Positions 8,181-17,719 of a DNA stretch of 64,000 nt are shown here, piece by piece. The notes beneath the pieces are model-generated. The model searched no databases. It had not been told where the DNA came from and worked only from the letters and a program-made list of their open reading frames with translations. Position 1 is the stretch's first letter. Each line of letters begins with the position of its first letter. Where the stretch lies: the NCBI RefSeq assembly GCF_000378425.1, contig NZ_KB899813.1:111146-175145 (forward strand), in the 5' to 3' direction. Position numbers and translations under genes: made by a program. This DNA comes from Cohnella laeviribosi DSM 21336. Lineage in GTDB: Bacteria; Bacillota; Bacilli; Paenibacillales; Paenibacillaceae.

Positions 8181-10062
8181 GCTAAAACATCGAATACGGT
8201 TGCGCGGATTCCGTCTGAGCGCCAAGCTCATGATCACCTACGTGTTGCTGACGGTCATCCCCATGTGGCTGCTCGGCTACGTCTCCTACAGGCAATATAC
8301 GAAATCGATCGAAGAGCAGATCGGCGAGTACATGCCGCGTTTTCTCGTGCAGGCGAACGCGAACATCAAAAAGCATATGGACGAACTGTCGTCGCTGCCG
8401 GAACTGTTATTCAACTCGGACGATATGATCGCCATCCTCCGCAGGGATTCGTATCGAAGCCGGGCGGACCTGAACCGCGATCAGTTCGAAATGAACAGCT
8501 ATCTCGCCCGCACGTATTTGAACGGCAACAATCCCGACGTCATCGGCGTCTTTTTGCTGTCCAAAAACCGTTTGTTCCAGAGCACCAAACTCAGCTATTC
8601 CGGCCTGGACTGGCATCAGGCGTTTACGTCGTACGGCCAGGATCTGAAGCTGAGAACCAACGTCAAGGTGATTCTCCCCCGCGAGATCGGGCTGCGCTTT
8701 ATCGACAACGTTCCGTACGTGCTCATCATGAAGCAGATCGAAGACGTGGACAACCGCAAAAATCTCGGCACCATGTTTATTGCGGTACGGCTTTCGTTCA
8801 TCAGCACGGTTCTGCGCGATTTCGAGAAGAGCGACAAAGCCGATCTGTGGCTTATGAACCGAAGCGGGGAGATCATCTATCATACGGATCCGAAAAAAAT
8901 CGGCACGTTCGACGACAAGATCGGCGAATACCCGATTTTAAACGGCAGCTTCCGCGAACGGGGGGAAGACGGGCCGAGGCTGGTGAGCGTCAACGAGTCC
9001 GAAGATCTCGGATGGGTGCTCGTGCACAGCGTCCCGCTCGAGGAGCTGACGGAGCGCGCCGATTTCGTCCGCCGGGTTACCGTCATGGTGTTCGTGGGCG
9101 TGGTCGTCGCCAGCATTCTGATTTTCGCGCTGTTCTCGTTGAGGGTGACCCGGCCGCTCAAGAGGCTGAGCCGGCTGATGAAGCATGTGGAGATGGGGCA
9201 GTTCAACGTCGATCTTCAGGTTCAGAGCAAGGACGAAATCGGCGCGCTGGCGAACAGCTTCAATTCGATGGTGGCGACGATCCGCGAGCTGATCCAGCGG
9301 AACTATCACATCGAAATCCGGCAGAAGGAAGCCGAGCTGTACGCGCTGCAATCGCAGATCAATCCCCATTTTATGTACAATACGCTGGAGACGATTTCGA
9401 TGGCGGTCGAGGAAGGCGAAAAGGAAGCGGTCGTGGAAATGGTGACGCTGCTCGGCCGGATGCTTCGCTTCTCGGTCGGCAACAAATCGAAATTCGTGAC
9501 GATCGCCCAGGAAGTGCAGCATGTGCGCGATTATTTGACCATCCAGAAGTTCCGGTTCGAGGACCGTCTCGCCTTTGACATCGCCTATGCGCTCGAGGCG
9601 GACGGCGAGTCGTTGTATACGCCCAAATTCGTGCTGCAGCCGATTGTCGAAAATGCGATCAAATACGGTCTGGAGGCCCGCAAAGGGCTCGAGCTTCACA
9701 TTGCCGTCGGCGAGGAATTCGGCGCAAGAAGCGGCAAGCGGGACTTGGTGTTCCGCGTGCGCGACAACGGCCCGGGCATCCCCGCGGAGCGGCTGGAGGA
9801 GCTTGAGCGGACGATTCGCGAGGACGCTCTGGCCGGCAGGGATTCCGGCTTCGGCCTCAGCAACGTGAACGCGCGGATCGTCATGCTGCACGGGCCGGAT
9901 TACGGCGTTCAACTGCACAGCATCCACGGCATCGGGACGGAAGTCGCAATCCGCATCCCGGTGACGACCGCAAGCGAGATCGAACGAAGCGGGCACGGGG
10001 AAGAACGAAATGCGCGGGAGGAAACACGAAATGGAAACGATTCGCACCTTGATAGTGGATGA
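8170..10062 (+). CDS. sensor histidine kinase, YesM/LytS-like (His_kinase family)
   Basis: Membrane sensor kinase of 630 residues. A transmembrane helix at about residues 18-38 is followed by a large extracellular dCache-like domain, a second helix near 300-320, a HAMP linker (RPLKRLSRLMKHVE), the phospho-acceptor motif QINPHFMYNTLE (His400), and an HATPase_c domain with VENAIKYG, DNGPGIP and GFGLSNVNAR. Its ATG lies inside the end of the lipoprotein gene, so the two are translationally coupled. The extracellular domain probably contacts the binding lipoprotein encoded just upstream. It should phosphorylate the AraC-type regulator whose start lies inside its own 3' end. Confidence 0.92.
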   Translation: MISKLKHRIRLRGFRLSAKLMITYVLLTVIPMWLLGYVSYRQYTKSIEEQIGEYMPRFLVQANANIKKHMDELSSLPELLFNSDDMIAILRRDSYRSRADLNRDQFEMNSYLARTYLNGNNPDVIGVFLLSKNRLFQSTKLSYSGLDWHQAFTSYGQDLKLRTNVKVILPREIGLRFIDNVPYVLIMKQIEDVDNRKNLGTMFIAVRLSFISTVLRDFEKSDKADLWLMNRSGEIIYHTDPKKIGTFDDKIGEYPILNGSFRERGEDGPRLVSVNESEDLGWVLVHSVPLEELTERADFVRRVTVMVFVGVVVASILIFALFSLRVTRPLKRLSRLMKHVEMGQFNVDLQVQSKDEIGALANSFNSMVATIRELIQRNYHIEIRQKEAELYALQSQINPHFMYNTLETISMAVEEGEKEAVVEMVTLLGRMLRFSVGNKSKFVTIAQEVQHVRDYLTIQKFRFEDRLAFDIAYALEADGESLYTPKFVLQPIVENAIKYGLEARKGLELHIAVGEEFGARSGKRDLVFRVRDNGPGIPAERLEELERTIREDALAGRDSGFGLSNVNARIVMLHGPDYGVQLHSIHGIGTEVAIRIPVTTASEIERSGHGEERNAREETRNGNDSHLDSG

Positions 10063-11683
10063 CGAGCCGCGGATTCGCAGGGGCATTGAACGGCTGGTCC
10101 AGTCCTGCGGGGAAGGCTGGGAGATCGCGGGCGTTCTCTCCGACGGCAGGGAAGCGCTGGAGTTTCTGCACGAGACCGGAGGGGCGGTCGATCTGGTCAT
10201 CAGCGACGTGAAAATGCCGGAAATGGACGGCCTGACGTTCGTCAAGGAAGCCAGAAAGCATTATTCGTTTTTTCCGCTGTTTATTAGCGGCTACGACGAT
10301 TTCGAATATCTCCGGACCGCGCTGCGCGAAGGGGCGGTGGATTATCTGCTGAAGCCGGTGGATCGGGAGCAGTTTCATCAGCGGATGGCGGAGATCCGGG
10401 ACAAAATCGTCAGCGACCGTTCCCGCAGCCGCAAATTCGGCGAGCTGGAGCAGCGGGCCGAGAAGCTGCAGCGCACCCGGCAGACGCAGACGCTCAGCTA
10501 TACGACATCTCCCGGCGTCGATCTGTCGCGGCTTGGATACTGGGCCCAGGATTTTCCCAAAGGGCGTTATCGGCTGATGTACGTCAGCCTGGACGCCCTG
10601 CCGGTCAAAAGCCGCAGCTACACGGTCAAGGATTGGGAAGCCTATTTCTACGCGTTGGAAAATATTTTGGAGGAACTGATCGATTCGCACCATGCGGGGA
10701 CGGGAGGCCAAGGCTGGTGCTGGCGGGGCGGCCAATCCGACTTCTGGGCGCTGCTGCTGCCGGAGGAAGGCGGCGATGCGGAGGCATCCGTCCGGGAGCT
10801 GGCGGACCGGATCCGTTCGGCGATCCGGATGTATACGCCGTTCTCCGCCTCGATCGCCTGCAGCGACGCGATCGAGGATCTGTACCTGCTGCCGAGCGCA
10901 AAGCGCCAGTGCCTGTCTCTCATCCAATACCGGCTCGTAAGCGGCGGCAACCGGCTGTTCATGCCGGAGGAAGCGGGACGATCCCGGCAGTCGGAGGAGC
11001 CGGCCGAAGAGGAGCTGCCGGCCTCCGCGGAACGGCTGCGGCAAGCGGTGGAGCAGGGACGCCTTTCGGATGCGCTTCAGTGTTCCAGACAATTTTTCGA
11101 AGAGCTGAAGAAAAAGGAATCCCCCGCATCCATTCAGCGGGCGGTGCAGAATCTGCTGATTCTGATTCATTCGGCCGCTCTCGCAAGCTGCGGCCATTCC
11201 GGCTTTTCCGTTCCGCTGGAGGATGCGCTCGGGAAGCTGCAGAAGGCGGCCCATCTGCAGGAACTGCGGCGGGAAATCGACGGTTTGATTGAGGAAGCGG
11301 TCCGGGAGATCGAACGGACAAGGCGAAGCAGCAACAGCAGCACGCCGGTGGAGCAGGCCAAAGCCTGGATTCGCGAGCATTTGGCCGGCGACCTGACGAT
11401 CAAGCGGATTGCCGATCACGTCCATATGAATCCGACGTATTTCTGCGAATGCTTCAAAATGCAAACCGGGGAAACGGTGCTGGACTACGTCACCCGCCAG
11501 CGAATGGAGCGGGCGAAGGAGCTGCTGCGCGAGCCGGGGCTGAAGCTGCAGGAGGTTTGCGAGCGGATCGGGTACGCGGACGTCAAGTATTTCAGCCGGC
11601 TGTTCAAAGGGTGGACGGGGCTGACGCCGTCGCAGTACCGCGAGCAGGCGGCCCCTGCGCGGCCGGGCGCGGGCGCGGATTGA
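10031..11683 (+). CDS. YesN-type response regulator, AraC family
   Basis: A 550-residue regulator with an N-terminal receiver domain (LIVDDEP, phospho-acceptor Asp59 in VISDVKMPEMDG, switch residues FISGYDD and the KP in YLLKPVD) and a C-terminal pair of AraC helix-turn-helices (from about 445: IKRIADHVHMNPTYFCECF, then YADVKYFSRLFKGWTG). The start is ATG 10031, with GGGAGG about 10 nt upstream; GTG/ATG codons at 10010-10030 are less well placed. It overlaps the kinase gene by 32 bp. It probably activates the downstream ribose-type importer and mutarotase genes on sugar sensing; that link is inferred from position. Confidence 0.92.
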   Translation: METIRTLIVDDEPRIRRGIERLVQSCGEGWEIAGVLSDGREALEFLHETGGAVDLVISDVKMPEMDGLTFVKEARKHYSFFPLFISGYDDFEYLRTALREGAVDYLLKPVDREQFHQRMAEIRDKIVSDRSRSRKFGELEQRAEKLQRTRQTQTLSYTTSPGVDLSRLGYWAQDFPKGRYRLMYVSLDALPVKSRSYTVKDWEAYFYALENILEELIDSHHAGTGGQGWCWRGGQSDFWALLLPEEGGDAEASVRELADRIRSAIRMYTPFSASIACSDAIEDLYLLPSAKRQCLSLIQYRLVSGGNRLFMPEEAGRSRQSEEPAEEELPASAERLRQAVEQGRLSDALQCSRQFFEELKKKESPASIQRAVQNLLILIHSAALASCGHSGFSVPLEDALGKLQKAAHLQELRREIDGLIEEAVREIERTRRSSNSSTPVEQAKAWIREHLAGDLTIKRIADHVHMNPTYFCECFKMQTGETVLDYVTRQRMERAKELLREPGLKLQEVCERIGYADVKYFSRLFKGWTGLTPSQYREQAAPARPGAGAD

Positions 11684-11950
11684 ATGGCGTTGCACCGGGC
11701 ATGGGCTTGCGGCGTCCTGCGGGCATAATTGGCGGCTTTTTGCCGGGCTTTTATTGGGTATCCCTTCCGCTCAGGGGGCGGGAATTGAAGAACTGTCTTT
11801 CTTAACGGAGATTGGCGCGTGGGCGTAAGGGACGAGATTCGGGCACGGTCCGTCCAAATCACGGTCGAAAGGAGTGCAGGCCTGTTTTTCAAACAAAACA
11901 AAATTCGCGCGATCAAGCCCCGAAAAGCAGATGAGCCGCTCGCCGGGGCT

Positions 11951-12270
11951 TCATCCAATCCCGTCCAGCAGCAAGCGCGGATTCGTTAATTCTTTTATCG
12001 TATAGTTCGGTGAGACATGGAGTTCCTCTTGAACATCGGAAAATGGAGCAAGCCGGAAATAGCCCTCCAAAATGCCGGTCAACTCATCCTCTTCAAGATG
12101 CATACGATAATACTTGGCAGCATAACGAAGCGCATCGCGGGCGATATCCCAAAAGTCGATATACCGTCCCGTCAGGGCGCGGATCATATTGTATTCGTGA
12201 TACTTGGTCCGCCATAAGGCTCTCACTTGATCGCTTTTCCCGGGAAGGCGGCATCGAATCGCGTTTTCAT
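11951..12270 (-). pseudogene. haloacid dehalogenase type II remnant, frameshifted and truncated
   Basis: On the minus strand the frame encodes RALWRTKYHEYNMIR, GRYIDFWDIARDALRYA and GYFRLAPFSDVQEEL, characteristic of the cap region of L-2-haloacid dehalogenases. Directly upstream the family continues in another frame (FDAAFPG), joined by a frameshift in the run near 12234-12244. The segment with the catalytic nucleophile Asp is absent, and after FSDVQEEL about 100 core residues are missing before a 16-17 residue tail that resembles the family C terminus. The gene is therefore broken by a frameshift and a deletion. Confidence 0.72.
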
Positions 12271-12360
12271 GGAAATGCCCAGCATCGGACTGTAATTGAG
12301 GTTATGGAACGGGAAGCGGCAAGCGCGAACCCGCGATGGGTTACGTGCCGCAGTGTGCAT

Positions 12361-12595
12361 CCGCGAAGTAGTCCGTCCAGTACGCTACATCGCCTCCGTT
12401 CGTGGTGCTGAGCCGCCAAGTAGTCCGTCCAGTACGCTACATGGCCTCCGTCCGTGATGCTCAGCCGCCAGGTAGTCCGTCCAGTACGCTACATGGCCTC
12501 CGTCCGTGATGCTCAGCCGCCAAGTAGTCCGTCCAGTACGCTACATCGCCTCCGTTCGTGGTGCTGAGCCGCCAAGTAGTCCGTCCAATACCTCT
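12361..12595. repeat. 52-bp tandem repeat array 1 (five units)
   Basis: The word TAGTCCGTCC recurs at 12369, 12421, 12473, 12525 and 12577, an exact 52-bp period. Each unit has a conserved core (AGTCCGTCCAGTACGCTACAT) and a 28-bp partner segment of two near-identical types arranged A-B-B-A. The fifth unit changes within the core to ...CCAATACCTCTCC and ends the array. 52 is not a multiple of three, so no protein repeat is encoded. Confidence 0.9.
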
Positions 12596-12749
12596 CCGGC
12601 CTCCATCCATTCAGTAGAGAGGCCTGCTTGCTGCACGCACGGAAAAAAAGTCCCCTAAGACGGCACCGCCCGTTTGCTTGCGGCGTCCCCGAAGCAAAAA
12701 ACCGAAAACGTTCCCCCCTACCCGAAAAATGTCTCCTCCGTGAAACCGA

Positions 12750-12764
12750 AAGAAAGCGTTATCT
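12750..12764 (+). promoter_or_regulatory. candidate cre (CcpA) site
   Basis: AAGAAAGCGTTATCT matches the consensus WTGNAANCGNWNNCA except at two positions. It lies 90 bp before the ABC ATPase start, where a repressor site for a sugar uptake operon would be expected. The match is modest. Confidence 0.35.
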
Positions 12765-12853
12765 TAAACATACGGAATTTCGATTCGAGCGTTGCGTGCC
12801 GTTGGGGCCGTAGCGGCCAATCGAAATGCGCGGGTACGGAGGGAGAGAAAGAA

Positions 12854-14368
12854 ATGGCCGAATACGTGCTGGAGCTGAAGGGCATCACCAAGACGTTCCC
12901 CGGCGTCAAAGCGTTGGACAATGTCTACTTCAAGCTGAGGCCGGGCGAAATCCATGCGCTGATGGGCGAGAACGGCGCGGGCAAATCGACTTTTATCAAG
13001 GTGATTACCGGGGTTCATGCGCCCGACGAAGGCGAAATCTACCTGAACGGCGAGAAGGTGGAGTTCAAAAGTCCGAACGACGCGAAAAAAGCCGGCATCG
13101 CCGCGATCTATCAGCACGTTACGTGCTATCCGGATTTGAGCGTTACCGAGAATATTTTCATGGGCCACGAAAAGGTGTCGAAGCTGACCAAGCGCATCTT
13201 GTGGAACGACATGCATGCGGAGGCCGAACGGCTGCTGAGAGAGCTGGGCGCGACGTTCAGCCCGAAGACGCAGATGGGCGCGCTGAGCGTTGCCGAACAG
13301 CAGATCGTCGAAATCGCGAAAGCGCTGTCCATGGACGCCAAGATCATCATTATGGACGAGCCGACCGCCGCGCTGTCGCGGAACGAAAGCGAGGAGCTGT
13401 ACCGCATCGCCGAACGGCTTAGAGATAGAGGCGCGTCGATCATTTTCATATCGCACCGGTTCGAGGACATGTACCGGCTGGCCAGCATGGTCACGGTGTT
13501 TCGGGATTCGAAGTACATCGGCACATGGCGGGTGGACGAAATCTCGAACCCCGACCTGATCGTGGCGATGGTCGGACGCGAGATCACCCAACTGTTCCCG
13601 AAGAAGGAGGCGAAGATCGGCGAGGAGCTGCTGCGGGTCGAAGGGTTGGGACGGACGGGGTATTTCGCGGATGTGTCGTTCAGCCTGCGGCGCGGCGAAA
13701 TTCTCGGCTTGACCGGACTTGTCGGCGCGGGGCGGACCGAAGTGTGCCAGGCGTTGTTCGGCGTGACGGGCTACGACAAGGGCAAGATTTACTTCAAAGG
13801 CCGGGAATGGAAGGTAAAAAGCCCGCTTGAGGCGATGAAGCGCGGCATCGGATATTTGCCCGAGGACCGGCAGAAGCAGGGGCTTGTGCTGCAGTGGAGC
13901 ATCGGGCGCAACATTACGCTGCCTTCTCTTGAGAAATACGCAAGGCGCGGCCTGCTCCGCACGGCCAGCGAGGCGCAAACCGCCAAACATCTGGCGGAGA
14001 AGGTCAGCGTGAAGGCGGGAAGCATTTTCGACCTGGTCAGCTCCCTGTCCGGGGGCAACCAGCAGAAGGTGGTCTTCGCCAAGCTGCTGACCGCCGATCT
14101 GGACGTTCTCATTCTCGACGAGCCGACCAAGGGCGTCGATGTCGGGGCGAAGTCGGCGATTTACGAAATCATCAGCGAGCTGGCGTGCAGCGGTTACGGC
14201 ATCATCATGGTTTCGTCCGAAATGCCCGAAATTATCGGAATGTGCGACCGGGTCGCCGTCATGAGAGAAGGGCGGATCACGGCCATGCTGGACCGCAAGG
14301 ACATTACGCAGGAAGCGATTTTGCAGGCGTCGATGGCGGGCGAGCCGGCGCCGGCCGAAATCCGATAA
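12854..14368 (+). CDS. sugar ABC importer ATP-binding protein (RbsA/RhaT type)
   Basis: Duplicated ABC ATPase of 504 residues that energises a ribose-type monosaccharide importer. The first half has Walker A GENGAGKST, signature LSVAEQQ and Walker B IIIMDEPTAALS; the second has the typical degenerate P-loop GLVGAGRTE, signature LSGGNQQ and LILDEPTKGVD. This pattern is normal for RbsA/AraG/XylG/RhaT proteins. The start is ATG 12854 with GGAGGG upstream; the longer frame back to 12674 lacks homology. Two permeases, a binding protein and rhamnose mutarotase follow in order, which suggests L-rhamnose as substrate. Confidence 0.92.
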   Translation: MAEYVLELKGITKTFPGVKALDNVYFKLRPGEIHALMGENGAGKSTFIKVITGVHAPDEGEIYLNGEKVEFKSPNDAKKAGIAAIYQHVTCYPDLSVTENIFMGHEKVSKLTKRILWNDMHAEAERLLRELGATFSPKTQMGALSVAEQQIVEIAKALSMDAKIIIMDEPTAALSRNESEELYRIAERLRDRGASIIFISHRFEDMYRLASMVTVFRDSKYIGTWRVDEISNPDLIVAMVGREITQLFPKKEAKIGEELLRVEGLGRTGYFADVSFSLRRGEILGLTGLVGAGRTEVCQALFGVTGYDKGKIYFKGREWKVKSPLEAMKRGIGYLPEDRQKQGLVLQWSIGRNITLPSLEKYARRGLLRTASEAQTAKHLAEKVSVKAGSIFDLVSSLSGGNQQKVVFAKLLTADLDVLILDEPTKGVDVGAKSAIYEIISELACSGYGIIMVSSEMPEIIGMCDRVAVMREGRITAMLDRKDITQEAILQASMAGEPAPAEIR

Positions 14369-14383
14369 GAGGTGAACACCGGG

Positions 14384-15433
14384 ATGAAACAAAAAATGTT
14401 TGCGGACGCGGCGCTGGCGGTCGGGACCGGCCAGGGGGCGGCGACGAAAACTACAATCAGCGCGAAATTCGCGAAGTTCAGGGAGCTGGGCCTGCTCGCC
14501 GTCATCGTTTTGATCTGCATCGGCGTGCAGATTCGCAACCCGAGCTTTCTGACCTGGGAAAATATCAACGACATCGCCGCGAACACGGCGATTCTTTCGA
14601 TTTTGTCCGTCGGCATGATGCTGGTCATTATTACCCGGGGAATAGACCTGTCGATCGGCGCGACGCTGGCGCTTTCCGGCATGATCGCCGCGTTGACGGT
14701 GAAGGCGCATCCGGGTCTGCATCCGCTGGCCGCGCTGCTGCTCGGCTTTGCCGTCGGGCTCGCGTGCGGGATAGTGATCGGCTTTCTGGTGGCCAAAGTC
14801 GGGATATTGCCGATCATCGCCACGCTCGGCATGATGAACGTCTTCCGCGGGCTCACGTATGAAGCGAGCGGCGGCAAGTGGGTCAGCGCGCATCAGATGC
14901 CGGACAGCTTCAAGCAGATCGCGACCGGGTCGCTGCTCGGCATCAACAATCTGATTGTCATCGCGGTCGTGATTTACGCGGTCGCTTACTACTTCGTAAG
15001 CCATACCCGCACCGGCAGACAGGTGTACGCGGTCGGCAGCAATCCGGAATCGGCGGAAATCAGCGGGATCAAAACGAAGCGCATCCTGTGGCTCGTGTAT
15101 ACCATTATGGGCGGGCTGACGGGCCTTGCCGGCGTTCTGTGGGTGTCCAAATTCGCGTCCGCGCAAGGGGATACGGCTTCCGGATACGAGCTGAGCGTCA
15201 TCGCCGCGTGCGTGCTCGGCGGCGTCAGCATCGCCGGCGGCTCCGGCAAAATTTCCGGCATTATTCTCGGGGCCGTGCTGCTCGGCATTTTGAACAACGC
15301 CCTTCCGATGATCAACGTTTCGCCGTTCTGGCAGAACTGGATCCAGGGCATGATCATTCTGGCCGCCGTCGTTTTCAACGCGCTGGTGAAGCGCGGCATC
15401 GACCGCAACAACCTGATGAGGAGGAAAATCTAG
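14384..15433 (+). CDS. sugar ABC importer permease 1 (RbsC/RhaP-like)
   Basis: Integral membrane protein of 349 residues in the BPD_transp_2 family, with 8-10 hydrophobic segments. Family hallmarks are SVGMMLVIITRGIDLSIGA, VGILPIIATLGMMN and the EAA-like loop AVGSNPESAEISGIKTKR. The start is ATG 14384 (GAGGTG at 14369-14374); a GTG at 14372 is within the ribosome binding region. It lies 15 bp after the ATPase gene and should pair with the second permease as a heterodimer, as in rhamnose and autoinducer-type importers. Confidence 0.9.
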   Translation: MKQKMFADAALAVGTGQGAATKTTISAKFAKFRELGLLAVIVLICIGVQIRNPSFLTWENINDIAANTAILSILSVGMMLVIITRGIDLSIGATLALSGMIAALTVKAHPGLHPLAALLLGFAVGLACGIVIGFLVAKVGILPIIATLGMMNVFRGLTYEASGGKWVSAHQMPDSFKQIATGSLLGINNLIVIAVVIYAVAYYFVSHTRTGRQVYAVGSNPESAEISGIKTKRILWLVYTIMGGLTGLAGVLWVSKFASAQGDTASGYELSVIAACVLGGVSIAGGSGKISGIILGAVLLGILNNALPMINVSPFWQNWIQGMIILAAVVFNALVKRGIDRNNLMRRKI

Positions 15434-15436
15434 GCC

Positions 15437-16432
15437 ATGGAACCGAGAGTTTTGACAAGCAAGAAGCCGTTGACGCTCAAAGGCTTTTTCCTCCAATGGG
15501 AATGGATGCTGGTCCTTCTGTTTATCGCCGTCATCGTTATGAACGTGAACCTGTCCGACTATTTCTGGGATTACAACAATCTGCGGGACGCCACGATGAG
15601 CTTTCTCGACAAGGCGTTTATCGTGCTCCCGATGGTCTTTATCATCATTCTCGCGGACATCGACATTTCCGTCGGTTCCATCGTCGCCTTGTCCTCGGTC
15701 ATCATGGCGGACTTGTACGCCCATGGGGTTCCGATGGAGCTTGCGCTGATCGTCTGCCTGGCGGTCGGCACCTTGTGCGGCTACATCAACGGGCTGCTCA
15801 TCGTCAAGTTCAAGGAACTGTCCTCGGTGATCGTCACGCTGTCGACGATGATCATTTACCGGGGCATCGCCTATATCCTGCTCAAGGACCAATCGGTGGG
15901 GAAATTCCCGAAATGGTTCAACTATTTGGGCTGGGGTTATGTCGGAAGCATTCCGTTTATCCTGATCGCTTTCGCCGTATTCGCCGTTCTGTTCGGCATT
16001 TTGCTGCACAAAACGACGTTCGGCCGCAAAGTGTACGCCATCGGCAGCAACCCGACCGCAAGCCGCTATTCCGGCGTGCAGGTCGACCGGATCAAAATTA
16101 TCGTCTTCACGCTGGCCGGGCTGATGTCGGCGGTGACGGCGCTGTTCCTGACTTCGAGAATGGGCAGCACCCGCCCGAATATCGCGACGGGCTACGAGCT
16201 GGACGTCATCGCGATGGTCGTGCTCGGCGGCATCAGCACCGCAGGCGGCAAAGGCCGGATGATCGGCGCCATTCTCGCGGTGTTTCTGATCGGGTACCTG
16301 CGTTACGGCCTGGGGCTGATCAACATCTCCGCCCAAACGCTGCTGATCGTGATCGGCCTGCTGCTCATCTTCGCCGTTTCGGTGCCGAAGCTGAAATGGA
16401 AAGGGACGGGCGCCAAGGGCAAAGCGGTTTAA
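15437..16432 (+). CDS. sugar ABC importer permease 2 (RbsC/RhaQ-like)
   Basis: A 331-residue BPD_transp_2 permease, paralogous to permease 1. It shows ILADIDISVGSIVALSSV, FKELSSVIVTLSTM and AIGSNPTASRYSGVQVDR, with the same loop spacing. It begins 3 bp after the stop of the previous gene. Two distinct permeases per operon are typical of RhaPQ systems, in contrast to the homodimeric RbsC. Confidence 0.9.
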   Translation: MEPRVLTSKKPLTLKGFFLQWEWMLVLLFIAVIVMNVNLSDYFWDYNNLRDATMSFLDKAFIVLPMVFIIILADIDISVGSIVALSSVIMADLYAHGVPMELALIVCLAVGTLCGYINGLLIVKFKELSSVIVTLSTMIIYRGIAYILLKDQSVGKFPKWFNYLGWGYVGSIPFILIAFAVFAVLFGILLHKTTFGRKVYAIGSNPTASRYSGVQVDRIKIIVFTLAGLMSAVTALFLTSRMGSTRPNIATGYELDVIAMVVLGGISTAGGKGRMIGAILAVFLIGYLRYGLGLINISAQTLLIVIGLLLIFAVSVPKLKWKGTGAKGKAV

Positions 16433-16512
16433 GCAGGGGCGACGACGGTACGACCCGGTCCAAGCGGCCGGATTGTATAAACAGGTTGAGGACAAAAAAG
16501 GGAGGACCAAAC

Positions 16513-17586
16513 ATGAAAAAAGTTCTGACGTTGGGACTTGCGGCCGTAATGGCCGTGACGCTGCTGGCCGGCTGCGGCGGCAACAACAAGGAAGCGGGCG
16601 CAAGCGGCGGCGGCAGCCCGTCGGCAAGCGCCGGCCAGCCGTCCGACGCGGGCGGCAAAAAACGATTGGCCATCATCTTCAAAAACACGGGCAACCCGTA
16701 CGGCGAAAAACAAATGGAAGGCTTCAAAAAAGCGGTCGAAGAAAACGGCGACGAAGCGATTCTGAAGGCGCCGGACCAACCGACCGCGGAAGCGCAAATC
16801 CAAATGATCGAAGAGCTGATCTCCCAGAAGGTCGACGCGATCGCGATCGCCGCCAACGATCCGGACGCGCTTCAGCCCGCGCTGCAAAAAGCGATGAACG
16901 CCGGCATCAAGGTGATTTCGCTCGACTCCGCCGTCAATGCGCAAAGCCGCATCACGCACGTAAACCAGGCGGACCCCGAACGGATCGGCCGCACGCTGAT
17001 CCAGGGCGTATCCGAAATGATCGGCGGCGAAGGCGAAATCGCGATTTTGAGCGCGACCAGCCAAGCGACCAACCAGAACACCTGGATCGAATGGATGAAA
17101 AAAGAGCTTGAAGATCCGAAATACGCGAACATCAAGCTGGTGAAAGTGGCGTACGGGGACGACCTGCGCGACAAGAGCGTTTCCGAAACCGAGGCGCTGC
17201 TCAAATCGTACCCGAACCTCAAAGCGATCATCGCGCCGACGACGGTCGGGATCGCCGCGGCGGGCAAAGTGCTGACGGACAAAGGGCTGAAGGACAAGGT
17301 GAAGCTGACCGGACTCGGCCTGCCGAGCGAAATGGCCGAATACATCGAAAGCGGCGTCTGCCCGTGGATGTACCTGTGGAATCCGATCGACGTCGGTTAC
17401 CTGGCCGGCTATACGGCAGAGGCGCTGGTCAAAGGCGAAATTACCGGCGCCGTCGGCGAGAAATTCACGGCCGGCACGCTCGGCGAGAAGGAAATCGTCG
17501 CCGACGGCGACGGCACGCAAGTGATGCTGGGCGATCCGTTCAAATTCGACTCGGGCAACATTGCGGAGTGGAAAGAAGTGTATTGA
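16513..17586 (+). CDS. rhamnose-type sugar-binding lipoprotein (RhaS-like)
   Basis: Binding lipoprotein of 357 residues: signal peptide with lipobox LLAGC, a Gly/Ser-rich linker, then a type I binding fold (LAIIFKNTGNPYGEKQMEGF, KVDAIAIAANDPDALQPAL, GIKVISLDSAVNAQ). Start ATG 16513 follows GGGAGG. A frame running from 14878 across the permeases into this gene is accidental. It supplies the substrate to the two permeases and ATPase upstream. Rhamnose is inferred from the adjacent mutarotase gene and similarity in style to RhaS; other deoxy- or pentose sugars remain possible. Confidence 0.9.
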   Translation: MKKVLTLGLAAVMAVTLLAGCGGNNKEAGASGGGSPSASAGQPSDAGGKKRLAIIFKNTGNPYGEKQMEGFKKAVEENGDEAILKAPDQPTAEAQIQMIEELISQKVDAIAIAANDPDALQPALQKAMNAGIKVISLDSAVNAQSRITHVNQADPERIGRTLIQGVSEMIGGEGEIAILSATSQATNQNTWIEWMKKELEDPKYANIKLVKVAYGDDLRDKSVSETEALLKSYPNLKAIIAPTTVGIAAAGKVLTDKGLKDKVKLTGLGLPSEMAEYIESGVCPWMYLWNPIDVGYLAGYTAEALVKGEITGAVGEKFTAGTLGEKEIVADGDGTQVMLGDPFKFDSGNIAEWKEVY

Positions 17587-17619
17587 TCCGACTGGGGACT
17601 TGAATTTGGCATAACGCAG

Positions 17620-17686
17620 AAAAAGCCGGGCACATCGCGGCGGCAAGGGCGCGGACCTTTGCTCCGGGAGGCCCCCGGCTTTTTCG
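17620..17686 (+). terminator. terminator after the sugar-binding protein gene
   Basis: AAAAGCCGGG (17621-17630) pairs with CCCGGCTTTTT (17674-17684) across a 43-nt loop that can itself fold. The T-run makes it a plausible, possibly leaky, terminator before rhaM. Confidence 0.6.
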
Positions 17687-17719
17687 TTTATCCCGAATCC
17701 GGAAAGGAGCCGAGAACGA

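Larger units (their letters stand above)
12271..12853. other. intergenic region upstream of the rhamnose-type importer
   Basis: Besides the 52-bp array this stretch holds no convincing gene. The last about 200 bp form a leader with a candidate catabolite-response element at 12750-12764. I see no clear sigma-A promoter. Confidence 0.6.

Noticed and set aside
12764..16627. Minus-strand ORF of 1287 codons
   Set aside because: It is the antisense shadow of the importer genes in GC-rich DNA; composition is His/Arg/Asp-rich and no domain is recognisable.
14878..17586. Single 902-codon plus-strand gene
   Set aside because: Only the last 357 codons (from 16513) encode a real protein; the upstream part is an out-of-frame reading of two permease genes.
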